A stretch of DNA of 24,710 nucleotides from Halanaerobiaceae bacterium (GTDB taxonomy: Bacteria > Bacillota > Halanaerobiia > Halanaerobiales > Halarsenatibacteraceae). The position numbers were made by a program, and so were the translations under genes. Positions 14,941 to 22,511 of the stretch are shown here, in pieces (within the stretch, counting starts at the first letter, position 1; the number at the start of each line of letters is the position of its first letter). The DNA lies in the NCBI GenBank assembly GCA_003554685.1, contig PWHA01000299.1, positions 1-24,710 on the forward strand. The letters run 5' to 3'. The notes under the pieces were generated by a model. It searched no databases. It saw only the letters and a program-made list of their open reading frames with translations, and was not told the DNA's origin.

Positions 14941-15717
14941 TTAATCTTCTGCGGCAATCTCTAGGGTCCTATCAGCCAGCCTGGGAAGAATGCTGCCGGC
15001 TTTACCGGTTAAAATAATATCAAAGAGCCCGGGGCGGGAACCCCGATCGGTGTTGACATAGATTAATTTTCCTCCGGCCTGGCGAGTTAGATCCGGGATG
15101 CCGGCTGCAGGATAGACCACCAGGGAAGAGCCGATTACCAGCATCAGATCAGCCTGTTGAGCCTCCTGCCAGGATTTCTCCAGCACCTCTTCCGGCAGCC
15201 TTTCACCAAAAAAGACAATCCGGGGTTTAATCCTGAGGCTGCTGCAGTTCCGGCATTGCGGGGTTTCACCTTCTTTCAATATCTTATCCAGATCCTGCCA
15301 GCTGTACTTTTCCCCGCAGTCCCGGCAGTCGGCCTTTTCCAGGGAACCATGAAGCTCCAGAACATTTTTGCTGCCGGCCTGTTGATGGAGCATATCGATA
15401 TTCTGGGTGATAACAGTTTTCAGGATCTGCTGCTCTTCCAGCCGAGCCAGGGCCCGGTGGCCGGGATTGGGACTGGCTCCACTGGTTATTACCAGATCCC
15501 GGGCAAACTCCCAGAAGGCCTCCGGCTGATTGCGAAAACTGGAAAGGGAAACCGCCTCCTGAGGGTCATGCTTCTCCCAGAGGCCATCAGGGCCTCTGAA
15601 TGTTGGCACCCCGCTTTCGGCAGAGATACCGGCGCCGGTAAAGCAGACCGGATATTCTGCAGCGGCAAGCAACCTGGCTGCTTCAGCTATTTTTTCCTCC
15701 AGATTTTTTGCATTCAT
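14941..15717 (-). CDS. cobB: Sir2-family NAD-dependent protein deacylase (sirtuin)
   Basis: The protein has 258 residues, typical for bacterial sirtuins. All core motifs are present: GAGISAESGVPTFRG (NAD binding), TQNIDMLHQQAG, the catalytic His in ELHGS, four zinc cysteines as CRDC and CRNC pairs, and IGSSLVVYPAAGI. The enzyme removes acetyl (or other acyl) groups from protein lysines using NAD+, giving nicotinamide and O-acyl-ADP-ribose. It acts in the cytoplasm and often on acyl-CoA synthetases. The start ATG is preceded by GGAGGTG. Transcription likely starts from the divergent promoter shared with the otsA-like gene. The family name is secure; the acyl preference is not. Confidence 0.93.
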   Translation of the reverse strand: MNAKNLEEKIAEAARLLAAAEYPVCFTGAGISAESGVPTFRGPDGLWEKHDPQEAVSLSSFRNQPEAFWEFARDLVITSGASPNPGHRALARLEEQQILKTVITQNIDMLHQQAGSKNVLELHGSLEKADCRDCGEKYSWQDLDKILKEGETPQCRNCSSLRIKPRIVFFGERLPEEVLEKSWQEAQQADLMLVIGSSLVVYPAAGIPDLTRQAGGKLIYVNTDRGSRPGLFDIILTGKAGSILPRLADRTLEIAAED

Positions 15718-15785
15718 ACTTTACACCTCCACAGGATATTTGGTGAGAAATTAGTCATGATCCCAGTAAAAACAAAAATCAGAAA

Positions 15786-15813
15786 TTGAATTTTAAATTA
15801 TTGCTGTTATAAT
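15786..15813 (+). promoter_or_regulatory. Putative promoter of the otsA-otsB operon
   Basis: TTGAAT (15786-15791), 16 nt, TATAAT (15808-15813), with an extended -10 (TGTTATAAT). It would give a leader of about 140 nt. The -10 box overlaps the -10 of the opposite promoter by 2 bp. Confidence 0.55.
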
Positions 15814-15839
15814 TATAATTGAAAGAAGGAAAGAGTCAA
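15812..15839 (-). promoter_or_regulatory. Putative promoter of the sirtuin gene
   Basis: On the minus strand TTGACT (15839-15834), 16 nt, TATAAT (15817-15812). The predicted start near 15805 is about 90 nt before the coding start. It overlaps the plus-strand promoter. Confidence 0.55.
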
Positions 15840-15961
15840 TTAACCACAGTTTTGAATCTGACCGAAATAAAAAGCTCAAAGAAGCTTACAAGTTTAACGG
15901 TATAAAAGGAACAGGAGTAAAAAGTATAATGGAGCCAAAAAGAGCAAAAGGGGTGATATTA

Positions 15962-17368
15962 ATGTCACAGGAAAGACTGGTTATGATCTCCAATGCCGAA
16001 CCCTATGCTCACAAATATGAGGATGACAAAGTAGTTCAGGAAAAGCAGCCCGGAGGTCTGACCACCGGCCTGGATCCTATGATGCAGCAGCAGGGCGATC
16101 TCTGGCTGGCCTGGGGCCGGGAAGAGGCTGACTTTGAAGTTACCGATCAGAATAACTCAATTAGAGTGCCCGATAAGGATGGTTATAAACTCAAAAGACT
16201 TAAACTTACTACCGAAGAGGTCGAAGGTTTTTATTACGGCTTTTCCAACAGGACTCTCTGGCCCATCTGCCATAATTTTATCACAAAGGCCAACTTTTCG
16301 CGAGAAAACTGGCGGAGCTATCAGAAAGTCAATCAAAAATATGCAGAGGCCGCTCTGGAGGAGATCAGCGGCCGTGAGATGATCTGGGTGCAGGATTATC
16401 AGCTCTGTCTGGTTCCGGGCATGATCCGGGAGGAAATTCCGGAAGCCCGGCTGGGATTTTTCTGGCATATACCCTGGCCTCCCTATGAAATATTTAATAC
16501 CATTCCCTGGAGGGAGGAACTGCTGGAAGGGCTTTTGGCCAGTGATCTAATTGGTTTTCATACCCGGGATTATGTGGATAATTTTCTGAATACCGCTGCC
16601 AAAAATGGTATGAAGGTAGACAGAAAGGAAAGTCTAATTGAACACAGAGGGAATATTACCAGAGTCAGGGCGATTCCTCTGGGTATTGATTATCAGTATT
16701 TTTTCTCCTGTGCTGAGAGGGAGGATATCAAGCAGGAAGCCAGGCAGCTCAGGGAACATTTTGCAGTCGATAACTTAATTATCGGGATTGATCGGCTGGA
16801 TTATACCAAGGGAATTTTTACCAGACTTCAGGCTGTTGACCGTTTTTTTGAGAAATATCCCGAATATCGCGGTGAGGTCAGCCTGGTTCAGCGAGTCAGT
16901 CCCAGCCGCACCAGCATTCCGGAGTATAAAGAGATGCGGAGGCAGGTTGCCCGGGCTATTGGAGATATCAACGGACGCCATAATATCGGAGCCTGGGAGC
17001 CCATCCGTTATTTCAAGCAGACTCTGCCTCAGGAAGAATTAATCCCCTATTATCTGGCAGCAGATTTGGCCCTGGTAACCCCCCTGGTCGACGGTTTGAA
17101 CCTGGTCTCCAAGGAGTACCTGGCTTCCCGGGAAAAGGGGCAGCTGATTCTTTCGGAATTTGCCGGAGTCAAGCATCAGCTTCCCGGGGCCATAGTGGTC
17201 AACCCCCATAATTTTGAAGAGATCGGGGAAGCCATCCGCCAAATTATAGAAATGCCGGAGCAAGAAAAGGAACGGCGCTATCAAAAAATGATCGGCTCTG
17301 TTAAATCCCATGATATCAACTGGTGGCGGGAAACATTTCTCAAGGAATGGAGAGACTGTTATGAATAA
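15962..17368 (+). CDS. otsA: GT20-family glucosyl-phosphate synthase (OtsA-like), variant acceptor site
   Basis: The protein has 468 residues and belongs to the trehalose-6-phosphate synthase family, which transfers glucose from a nucleotide sugar to glucose-6-phosphate. Conserved elements are GGLTTGLDP, YYGFSNRTLWP (Tyr, Trp100), WVQDYQL with Asp145, FFWHIPWP with His169, IDRLDYTKG with Arg278/Lys283, and DGLNLVSKEY. The first motif, normally SNR (the Arg contacts the acceptor phosphate in E. coli OtsA), is SNAEPYAHK here, so the Arg is Ala12. The SNxEPY..HKYED form belongs to a side branch of the family. ATG 15962 is chosen for AAAAGGGGTGA 5 nt upstream; ATG 15929 (AGGAG, spacing 11) is the alternative. 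otsB overlaps its end by 8 bp. Confidence 0.82.
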   Translation: MSQERLVMISNAEPYAHKYEDDKVVQEKQPGGLTTGLDPMMQQQGDLWLAWGREEADFEVTDQNNSIRVPDKDGYKLKRLKLTTEEVEGFYYGFSNRTLWPICHNFITKANFSRENWRSYQKVNQKYAEAALEEISGREMIWVQDYQLCLVPGMIREEIPEARLGFFWHIPWPPYEIFNTIPWREELLEGLLASDLIGFHTRDYVDNFLNTAAKNGMKVDRKESLIEHRGNITRVRAIPLGIDYQYFFSCAEREDIKQEARQLREHFAVDNLIIGIDRLDYTKGIFTRLQAVDRFFEKYPEYRGEVSLVQRVSPSRTSIPEYKEMRRQVARAIGDINGRHNIGAWEPIRYFKQTLPQEELIPYYLAADLALVTPLVDGLNLVSKEYLASREKGQLILSEFAGVKHQLPGAIVVNPHNFEEIGEAIRQIIEMPEQEKERRYQKMIGSVKSHDINWWRETFLKEWRDCYE

Positions 17369-18209
17369 TACCGCTTCGCCTCCCCACCTGCTGGAAAAAC
17401 TTAGCAAGAAAGGCTTGAACCGGTTATTAAACTGCCGGGAGCTTCCGTGCTGCCTGCATCTTTTTACAGATTATGATGGCACCCTGGCTCCCTTTAAAGC
17501 TGACCCTTCCCAATCCTATCCCCTGCCGGGGGCTGGCGGGCTTCTGCTGGAGCTGAATGCCCTCCCCAATATTGTGGTGACATTGATAACCGGCCGGGAA
17601 CCCGAGGATGTCCGTAAATTTTTAGCCAGCAAAGAAATTCCGGTGGCCGGACTCCACGGGCTGATCTATCTTGCTTCAGGCTCTGATAACCGTGAGTTTT
17701 TAGGAAAAAACGATCTCTCTCTGCCTACTGAGGTTAAGGGCAGAATCAGACAAATAGCGGAGGAGTATTACGGGGTAAGTCTGGAAAATAAAGGCGGAAT
17801 GCTGGCTTTACACTGGACTCCGGAATCTCGGTTTTCACCGGATGGAGCCAGAGAGGAACTGGAAGAAATGCTGCTTGAGGCTGGCTGGGAGGTGCTCCAG
17901 GGCCGTCAGGTTCTGGAGGTCAGGCCTGCCGGCTGGCATAAGGGTAAAGCGGTTGATTATCTGAGAAGTAGATTGGCCGCCAGCAATTCCGGTCAGGAGA
18001 TGACCGCCGCTCAGGCTGAAATCCCGGCAATTTATCTCGGTGATGATACCACCGATGAGGATGTTTTTCAGAGCTTTACCAGGCCGGGATTTACTGTCTA
18101 TATCAAAAACGAGGATGAACTTGAGACTGCAGCGGATTATTATCTTAAAGACCCTCTTGAGGTCAGGAAATTTCTGGAACAGCTCTTGCAGGAAGTCCAG
18201 AAAAAGTAG
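17361..18209 (+). CDS. otsB: Trehalose-6-phosphate phosphatase (HAD family)
   Basis: The protein has 282 residues. HAD motifs occur in order: FTDYDGTLAP with nucleophile Asp37 and Asp39, LITGRE, KGKAVDYL with the motif III Lys, and YLGDDTTDEDVF with the metal-binding Asp residues; the cap lies between them. It should dephosphorylate the product of the upstream synthase to give the free disaccharide, probably trehalose, a compatible solute. The ATG at 17361 overlaps the synthase stop by 8 bp and has GGAGAG 6 nt upstream, which implies translational coupling. The frame stays open for 17 more codons upstream, but these lie inside otsA. A terminator follows. Confidence 0.9.
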   Translation: MNNTASPPHLLEKLSKKGLNRLLNCRELPCCLHLFTDYDGTLAPFKADPSQSYPLPGAGGLLLELNALPNIVVTLITGREPEDVRKFLASKEIPVAGLHGLIYLASGSDNREFLGKNDLSLPTEVKGRIRQIAEEYYGVSLENKGGMLALHWTPESRFSPDGAREELEEMLLEAGWEVLQGRQVLEVRPAGWHKGKAVDYLRSRLAASNSGQEMTAAQAEIPAIYLGDDTTDEDVFQSFTRPGFTVYIKNEDELETAADYYLKDPLEVRKFLEQLLQEVQKK

Positions 18210-18250
18210 GTTAAGGGCCGGAAAATAATATTCTGGTTTAGCGGTTAAAG

Positions 18251-18290
18251 GGCTTCTCTTTTTTCACCCGGAGAAGCCTTTTTTTATTTT
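18251..18290 (+). terminator. Rho-independent terminator of the otsAB operon
   Basis: GGCTTCTC (18251-18258) and GAGAAGCC (18271-18278) form a perfect 8-bp stem with a 12-nt loop, followed by a long T-rich tail. Confidence 0.9.
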
Positions 18291-18297
18291 ATTAATG

Positions 18298-18306
18298 TGT
18301 TATAAT
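18298..18306 (+). promoter_or_regulatory. Extended -10 promoter of thrB-thrC
   Basis: TGTTATAAT is a perfect extended -10 element just after the terminator. The -35 region is only a T run, as tolerated in extended -10 promoters. The predicted start is near 18313, about 60 nt before thrB. Confidence 0.6.
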
Positions 18307-18374
18307 GGGAATAACTTTTTGCAGGGCTTCCCAGGAGCTGTCGGGAGGCAGGTTTATTTTGAGGAGGAAAGGAT

Positions 18375-19313
18375 ATGGCTAAAAACTGTCAGATGAGAGT
18401 CCCTGCCACCTCTGCCAATTTAGGACCGGGTTTCGATACCCTGGGACTGGCATTGAGTCTGGATAACTATGTTACGATTGAAGAATATGAGGGTCCGGAG
18501 AAGGTCCGGACAGAAATTTATTCCAGCTGGCCGGAGAAGAGAAAAATTGAAGTTGAAGCAGAGGAGGATCTAATCAGAAATACTTTAGCTTTGTTAGCAG
18601 AGTCCGCCGGCAGAAGTCTGGCCGGGGTTAAAATTACTGAAGAGCTTTACATCGGCCCGGCCCGGGGGCTGGGCAGCAGCGCTGCAGCCATTGCCGGCAC
18701 CCTGCAGGCAGCCAATCATTATTTTAAGTTGGGTATGAGTACTTTCCGGCTGCTGAAACTGGCCTGCCGGATTGAGGGGCACTCCGATAATGTGGTTCCC
18801 GCCTTTCAGGGAGGTCTGACAATTTCCAGTTATGATTTCGATAACAACAAAGTCTGCTGGGATAAACTTCTGCCTCATCCTGCTTTAAAGCTGGCCGTGA
18901 TTGTCCCGGAGCTAACCAGCCGGACAGAGGTGCAGCGCACGGTTATGCCGGATAAATTTGAACTGCCGGAGGTTATACATAATATGGGAAGAACGGCACT
19001 TTTACCACTGGCCCTCAGCTCCGGCCGCTGGGAGGAGCTGAAAAATTTGATGCAGGATAAACTTCATCAGCCCTACCGTTGCCGGAACCTCAGGGGCTGG
19101 GAGAGTGTTGTCCAGGCCGGTTACCGGGCCGGTGCTCTGGGTATTGCCTTAAGCGGGGCCGGACCGGCTGTGCTGGTCCTGGCCAGGGATGAGTTATCTG
19201 AAATTGGAGAGAGAATGGCCGAAGCCTGGCGGCAGGAAGGTATTCAGGCCCGGTATTTTACAGCCATTCCGGACACCAGAGGCAGTTATTTAGTCAAAGA
19301 GGAGGGATGTTAG
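18375..19313 (+). CDS. thrB: Homoserine kinase (GHMP family)
   Basis: The protein has 312 residues. The N-terminal VPATSANLGPGFDTLGLAL and the ATP loop GPARGLGSSAAAIAG (about 94-108) are diagnostic of the GHMP homoserine kinases. The C-terminal LSGAGPAVLVLA is the third GHMP motif. It phosphorylates L-homoserine with ATP, feeding threonine synthase. GAGGAGG precedes the ATG. Its stop TAG shares one base with the GTG start of thrC, and the thrC ribosome binding site lies inside thrB, so the two are probably translationally coupled. The gene order thrB-thrC, starting from its own promoter, is a complete two-step homoserine-to-threonine module. Confidence 0.96.
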   Translation: MAKNCQMRVPATSANLGPGFDTLGLALSLDNYVTIEEYEGPEKVRTEIYSSWPEKRKIEVEAEEDLIRNTLALLAESAGRSLAGVKITEELYIGPARGLGSSAAAIAGTLQAANHYFKLGMSTFRLLKLACRIEGHSDNVVPAFQGGLTISSYDFDNNKVCWDKLLPHPALKLAVIVPELTSRTEVQRTVMPDKFELPEVIHNMGRTALLPLALSSGRWEELKNLMQDKLHQPYRCRNLRGWESVVQAGYRAGALGIALSGAGPAVLVLARDELSEIGERMAEAWRQEGIQARYFTAIPDTRGSYLVKEEGC

Positions 19314-20371
19314 TGAAAAAATGGCCGGGAATTATCAGGGCCTTTTCTGAGTTTATGCCTGTGGAAGAAAGCACCGAAATAATAACCCTGGAAGAGGGCA
19401 ATACCCCTCTGATTCCGGTGCCGGAGCTGGCCGGGAAGCTGGGTCTTGATATTGAGCTCTATCTAAAATTTGATGGAGCAAATCCTACCGGCTCTTTCAA
19501 GGATCGGGGGATGACACTGGCAGTTACCAAAGCCCGGGAGGAGGGCAGCCGGGCTATAATCTGTGCCTCCACCGGCAATACCTCGGCGGCAGCGGCGGCC
19601 TATGGAGCCCGGGCGGGCTTGAAAACCATCGTTATAGTGCCGGCCGGTAATATTGCTCTGGGCAAGCTGGCCCAGGCTTTAATTCATGGAGCAAAGGTGA
19701 TTCCCATCCGGGGCAACTTTGACCGGGCTCTGGAGCTGGTTAGAGAAATCTGCAGCCGCTATCCGGTGACCCTGGTTAACTCCCTCAACCCCTACCGGAT
19801 TGAGGGCCAGAAAAGTGCGGCCTTTGAGATTTGCCGGCAGCTGGGCCGGGCCCCTGAAATTCTGGCCATTCCGGTGGGAAATGCCGGCAATATCACCGCC
19901 TACTGGCAGGGTTTTCAGGAATATAAGGCTGCCGGTAAAATTGACAGACTGCCGGAGGTGTGGGGTTTTGAAGCCGCCGGAGCTGCTGCCATCACCCGGG
20001 ACAGGGTAATTGAACAGCCGGAAACGGTGGCTTCGGCGATTAGAATCGGCAATCCTGTCAGCTGGGAAAGGGCGGTTGAGGCAGCCCGGCAGTCAGAGGG
20101 TTTGATAGCTGAAGTCAGCGATCCTGAAATACTCGAAGCTTACCGGGAGCTGGCCTCCCTGACCGGAATTTTTGCCGAACCGGCTTCAGCTGCCTCGCTG
20201 GCCGGGGTGAAAAAGCTGGCCCGACAGAAACAGCTGCCCGAAGGCAACCAGGTGGTGGTGGTTCTCACCGGTCACGGGTTAAAGGATCCCGATACTGCTC
20301 TTGAGGAGATTACAAATCCCGAACCGGTGGAGGCCAGCCTGGAAAGTGTGCTGGAGCGAGCAGGAATTTAG
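19313..20371 (+). CDS. thrC: Threonine synthase
   Basis: The protein has 352 residues, a short bacterial-type (fold II PLP) threonine synthase. Lys63 in TGSFKDRGMT is the PLP-binding lysine. ASTGNTSAAAAAYGARAG contacts the substrate/PLP, and NVxNAGNI-type IPVGNAGNITAYW binds the PLP phosphate. It converts O-phospho-L-homoserine to L-threonine and phosphate. GTG at 19313 is preferred to ATG at 19307: the ribosome binding site GGAGGG ends at 19306, directly against the ATG but 6 nt from the GTG. The GTG product starts MKKWPGIIRAFSEFMPV, as in relatives. No terminator is evident before the peptidase gene, which may be cotranscribed. Confidence 0.95.
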   Translation: MKKWPGIIRAFSEFMPVEESTEIITLEEGNTPLIPVPELAGKLGLDIELYLKFDGANPTGSFKDRGMTLAVTKAREEGSRAIICASTGNTSAAAAAYGARAGLKTIVIVPAGNIALGKLAQALIHGAKVIPIRGNFDRALELVREICSRYPVTLVNSLNPYRIEGQKSAAFEICRQLGRAPEILAIPVGNAGNITAYWQGFQEYKAAGKIDRLPEVWGFEAAGAAAITRDRVIEQPETVASAIRIGNPVSWERAVEAARQSEGLIAEVSDPEILEAYRELASLTGIFAEPASAASLAGVKKLARQKQLPEGNQVVVVLTGHGLKDPDTALEEITNPEPVEASLESVLERAGI

Positions 20372-20492
20372 CGGGAAATCGGGAAATTTATATAAAGCAT
20401 AAGTTTACCCGTGCTCCTTAACTTGAGCCTGAATGAAGGACAAATTTAAGAAGCTTAAAGTTGAAAAAGAAGAGAAAGGTGCTGATAAAAAA

Positions 20493-22271
20493 ATGACCGA
20501 GCGCTGGGATCTAACCGGACTCTATGAGAGTTTTTCCAGTGACAGCTTTGTCCGGGATCGGGAGAAAATGAAAGAACTGCTGGCAGAACTGGAGCAGTGG
20601 CAGCCTGAAGAAAAGCCTGATCCCCGGGATTCAGCCGAGGATTTTGTCAGGCTTCTTCAGGATTATTATGAGACGTACAGCAAATTGATGGCCTACTCCC
20701 AGCTGAGATTAAGTGTCGCTGCCAGAAATGAAAAGGCGCTTAAAATTATTGAACAGCTGGAGAAGGAGTCTGCCAGATTAACTGCCCCCCGGGTGGAATT
20801 CCAGAAGTGGTTGAGCGGTCTGGAGGACCGTGAGGATATTATTAACAGTTCCGAACTCCTGCAGGAACACCGCTTTTTTCTGGAGGAATTGGTGGAGAAG
20901 AGCAGCTATCTCCTGACCCGGGAGGAGGAGACCCTGGCTGCCCAGCTTAAACGAACCGGCTCCTCGGCCTGGACCAAACTGCAGCAGAGGTTAACCTCAA
21001 CTCTAATGATTGAGGTGGAGCTGGAGGGAGAAATAAAGGAGCTTCCCCTATCTGAAGTCCGTAATCTGGCCTATAAACAGGATCCGGAGGTAAGAAAAGC
21101 CGGTTATCAGGCCGAACTGGAAGCCTATCCTGAGATCGAGGAGCCGGTGGCTGCTGCTCTCAATGGTATCAAGGGAGAGGTTTTAACCCTGACTGAAAGA
21201 AGAGGATATCAGAGCCCCCTGGCTGAGACCCTGCAGGATTCCCGCCTGGAAGAGGAAACGCTGGAGGCCATGCTGGCTGCCATGAAGGATTATCTCCCCG
21301 AGTTCCGGCAATATTACCGGGCCAAGGCCGGGGTCCTGGGGTATGAGGGAGGGCTGCCCTACTATGGTCTTTTTGCCCCTCTGGGCGAGGTCGAAATGGA
21401 ATTTAGTTATTCTCAGGCCCGGGATTTTATCATTGAAAATATTAGCCGGTTCAGTCAGGAGATGGCGGATCTCTATCGCCGGGCCTTTGAGGAATACTGG
21501 ATTGATGCCGAGACCCGGGAGGGCAAGCGGGGTGGAGCTTTCTGCTATAACATAAATCCCATTAAGGAAAGCCGGATTTTAAGCAACTTTACCGGTAGTT
21601 TCAGCGATATGACCACCCTGGCTCACGAGCTGGGTCATGCCTATCACGGTTACTGCCTCCGCCAGGAGAGCATCCTCAACACCAGCTATCCCATGCCGCT
21701 GGCCGAAACAGCCTCAATATTTAGCGAGACTGTAATCACAAATGCTGCCATTGCAGAGGCTGACAGCGAGCAGACCTTTGCCATCTTGGAAAATAAAATC
21801 AGTCAGGCCGGCCAGGTAATTGTCGATATCTACAGCCGCTTTCTTTTTGAAGATAAACTTTTTGCCGAAAGGGAGCAGGCTGCTTTAAGTGTGGAGGAGC
21901 TTAAGGATTTTATGCTGGAAGCCCAGAGGGAAGCCTATGGTGAGGGGCTTGATCATGATAATCTTCATCCTTACATGTGGCTCAATAAACCTCACTACTA
22001 TTCTGCCGGCAGCAATTATTACAACTTCCCCTATGCTTTTGGGCTACTTTTTGGCCTGGGGGTCTATGCCCTGACCCGGGAGCGGGGAGAGGAATTTCTG
22101 GAAGAGTATAATAACCTGCTGACTGCTACCGGTAAGAATAAGGCAGCTGAAGTGGCAGCTCTGGTTGATATTGAGCTTAATTCCCGGGAATTCTGGGATA
22201 ATTCTCTGGCGGTTATCGGTGAGGATATTGACGAGTTCGTCAGGCTGGCAGAGGGAAGAACAGCTAACTAG
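20493..22271 (+). CDS. pepF: Oligoendopeptidase F (M3B family metallopeptidase)
   Basis: The protein has 592 residues, as expected for PepF. The zinc motif HELGH (378-382, in TLAHELGHAYHG) and the downstream Glu segment PLAETASIFSETV are intact. The N-terminal WDLTGLYESFSSDSF and C-terminal GLDHDNLHPYMWLNKPHYYSAGSNYYNFPYAFG stretches are typical. These cytoplasmic enzymes cleave medium-length oligopeptides, often during peptide use or turnover of signal peptides. The start is uncertain. ATG 20493 is preferred because AAAGGTG precedes it (spacing 11) and the product begins MTERWDL like relatives. ATG 20433 would add 20 Lys/Glu-rich residues but has no ribosome binding site. A strong terminator follows. 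Confidence 0.93.
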   Translation: MTERWDLTGLYESFSSDSFVRDREKMKELLAELEQWQPEEKPDPRDSAEDFVRLLQDYYETYSKLMAYSQLRLSVAARNEKALKIIEQLEKESARLTAPRVEFQKWLSGLEDREDIINSSELLQEHRFFLEELVEKSSYLLTREEETLAAQLKRTGSSAWTKLQQRLTSTLMIEVELEGEIKELPLSEVRNLAYKQDPEVRKAGYQAELEAYPEIEEPVAAALNGIKGEVLTLTERRGYQSPLAETLQDSRLEEETLEAMLAAMKDYLPEFRQYYRAKAGVLGYEGGLPYYGLFAPLGEVEMEFSYSQARDFIIENISRFSQEMADLYRRAFEEYWIDAETREGKRGGAFCYNINPIKESRILSNFTGSFSDMTTLAHELGHAYHGYCLRQESILNTSYPMPLAETASIFSETVITNAAIAEADSEQTFAILENKISQAGQVIVDIYSRFLFEDKLFAEREQAALSVEELKDFMLEAQREAYGEGLDHDNLHPYMWLNKPHYYSAGSNYYNFPYAFGLLFGLGVYALTRERGEEFLEEYNNLLTATGKNKAAEVAALVDIELNSREFWDNSLAVIGEDIDEFVRLAEGRTAN

Positions 22272-22360
22272 CACAGCCAGGGAAATCTACTTGAGAGCTT
22301 TTACCCTGGATCTTTTGCTCTTTCATGTAAAAATGATTAAAATATAATCTGACATATAAA

Positions 22361-22397
22361 AACCAGACCTCGCCGGTTAAGCGAGGTCTGGTTTTTT
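22361..22397. terminator. Strong bidirectional terminator between convergent genes
   Basis: AACCAGACCTCGC (22361-22373) and GCGAGGTCTGGTT (22381-22393) form a perfect 13-bp stem with a 7-nt loop, followed by TTTTTT on the plus strand. On the minus strand the stem is followed by TTTTTAT, so it can serve both pepF and the minus-strand peptidoglycan genes. Confidence 0.93.
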
Positions 22398-22422
22398 AAG
22401 TCAGGTCTGGTTATACTAAGTC
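22384..22422. repeat. Imperfect tandem repeat of the terminator 3' arm
   Basis: AGGTCTGGTT...TAAGTC occurs twice in tandem (22384-22402 and 22403-22422, 19 and 20 nt, identical in the first 10 and last 6 bases), and the second copy is followed by TTTTTT. Both copies can pair with the single 5' arm at 22362-22370. Confidence 0.7.
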
Positions 22423-22511
22423 TTTTTTATCTCATTCTACTTTACTGCCTGCTGGATTTTTTATTCTTTAAACTGGTATTTCAATTTTCAGCTGATAAAA
22501 AACGGAGATAA

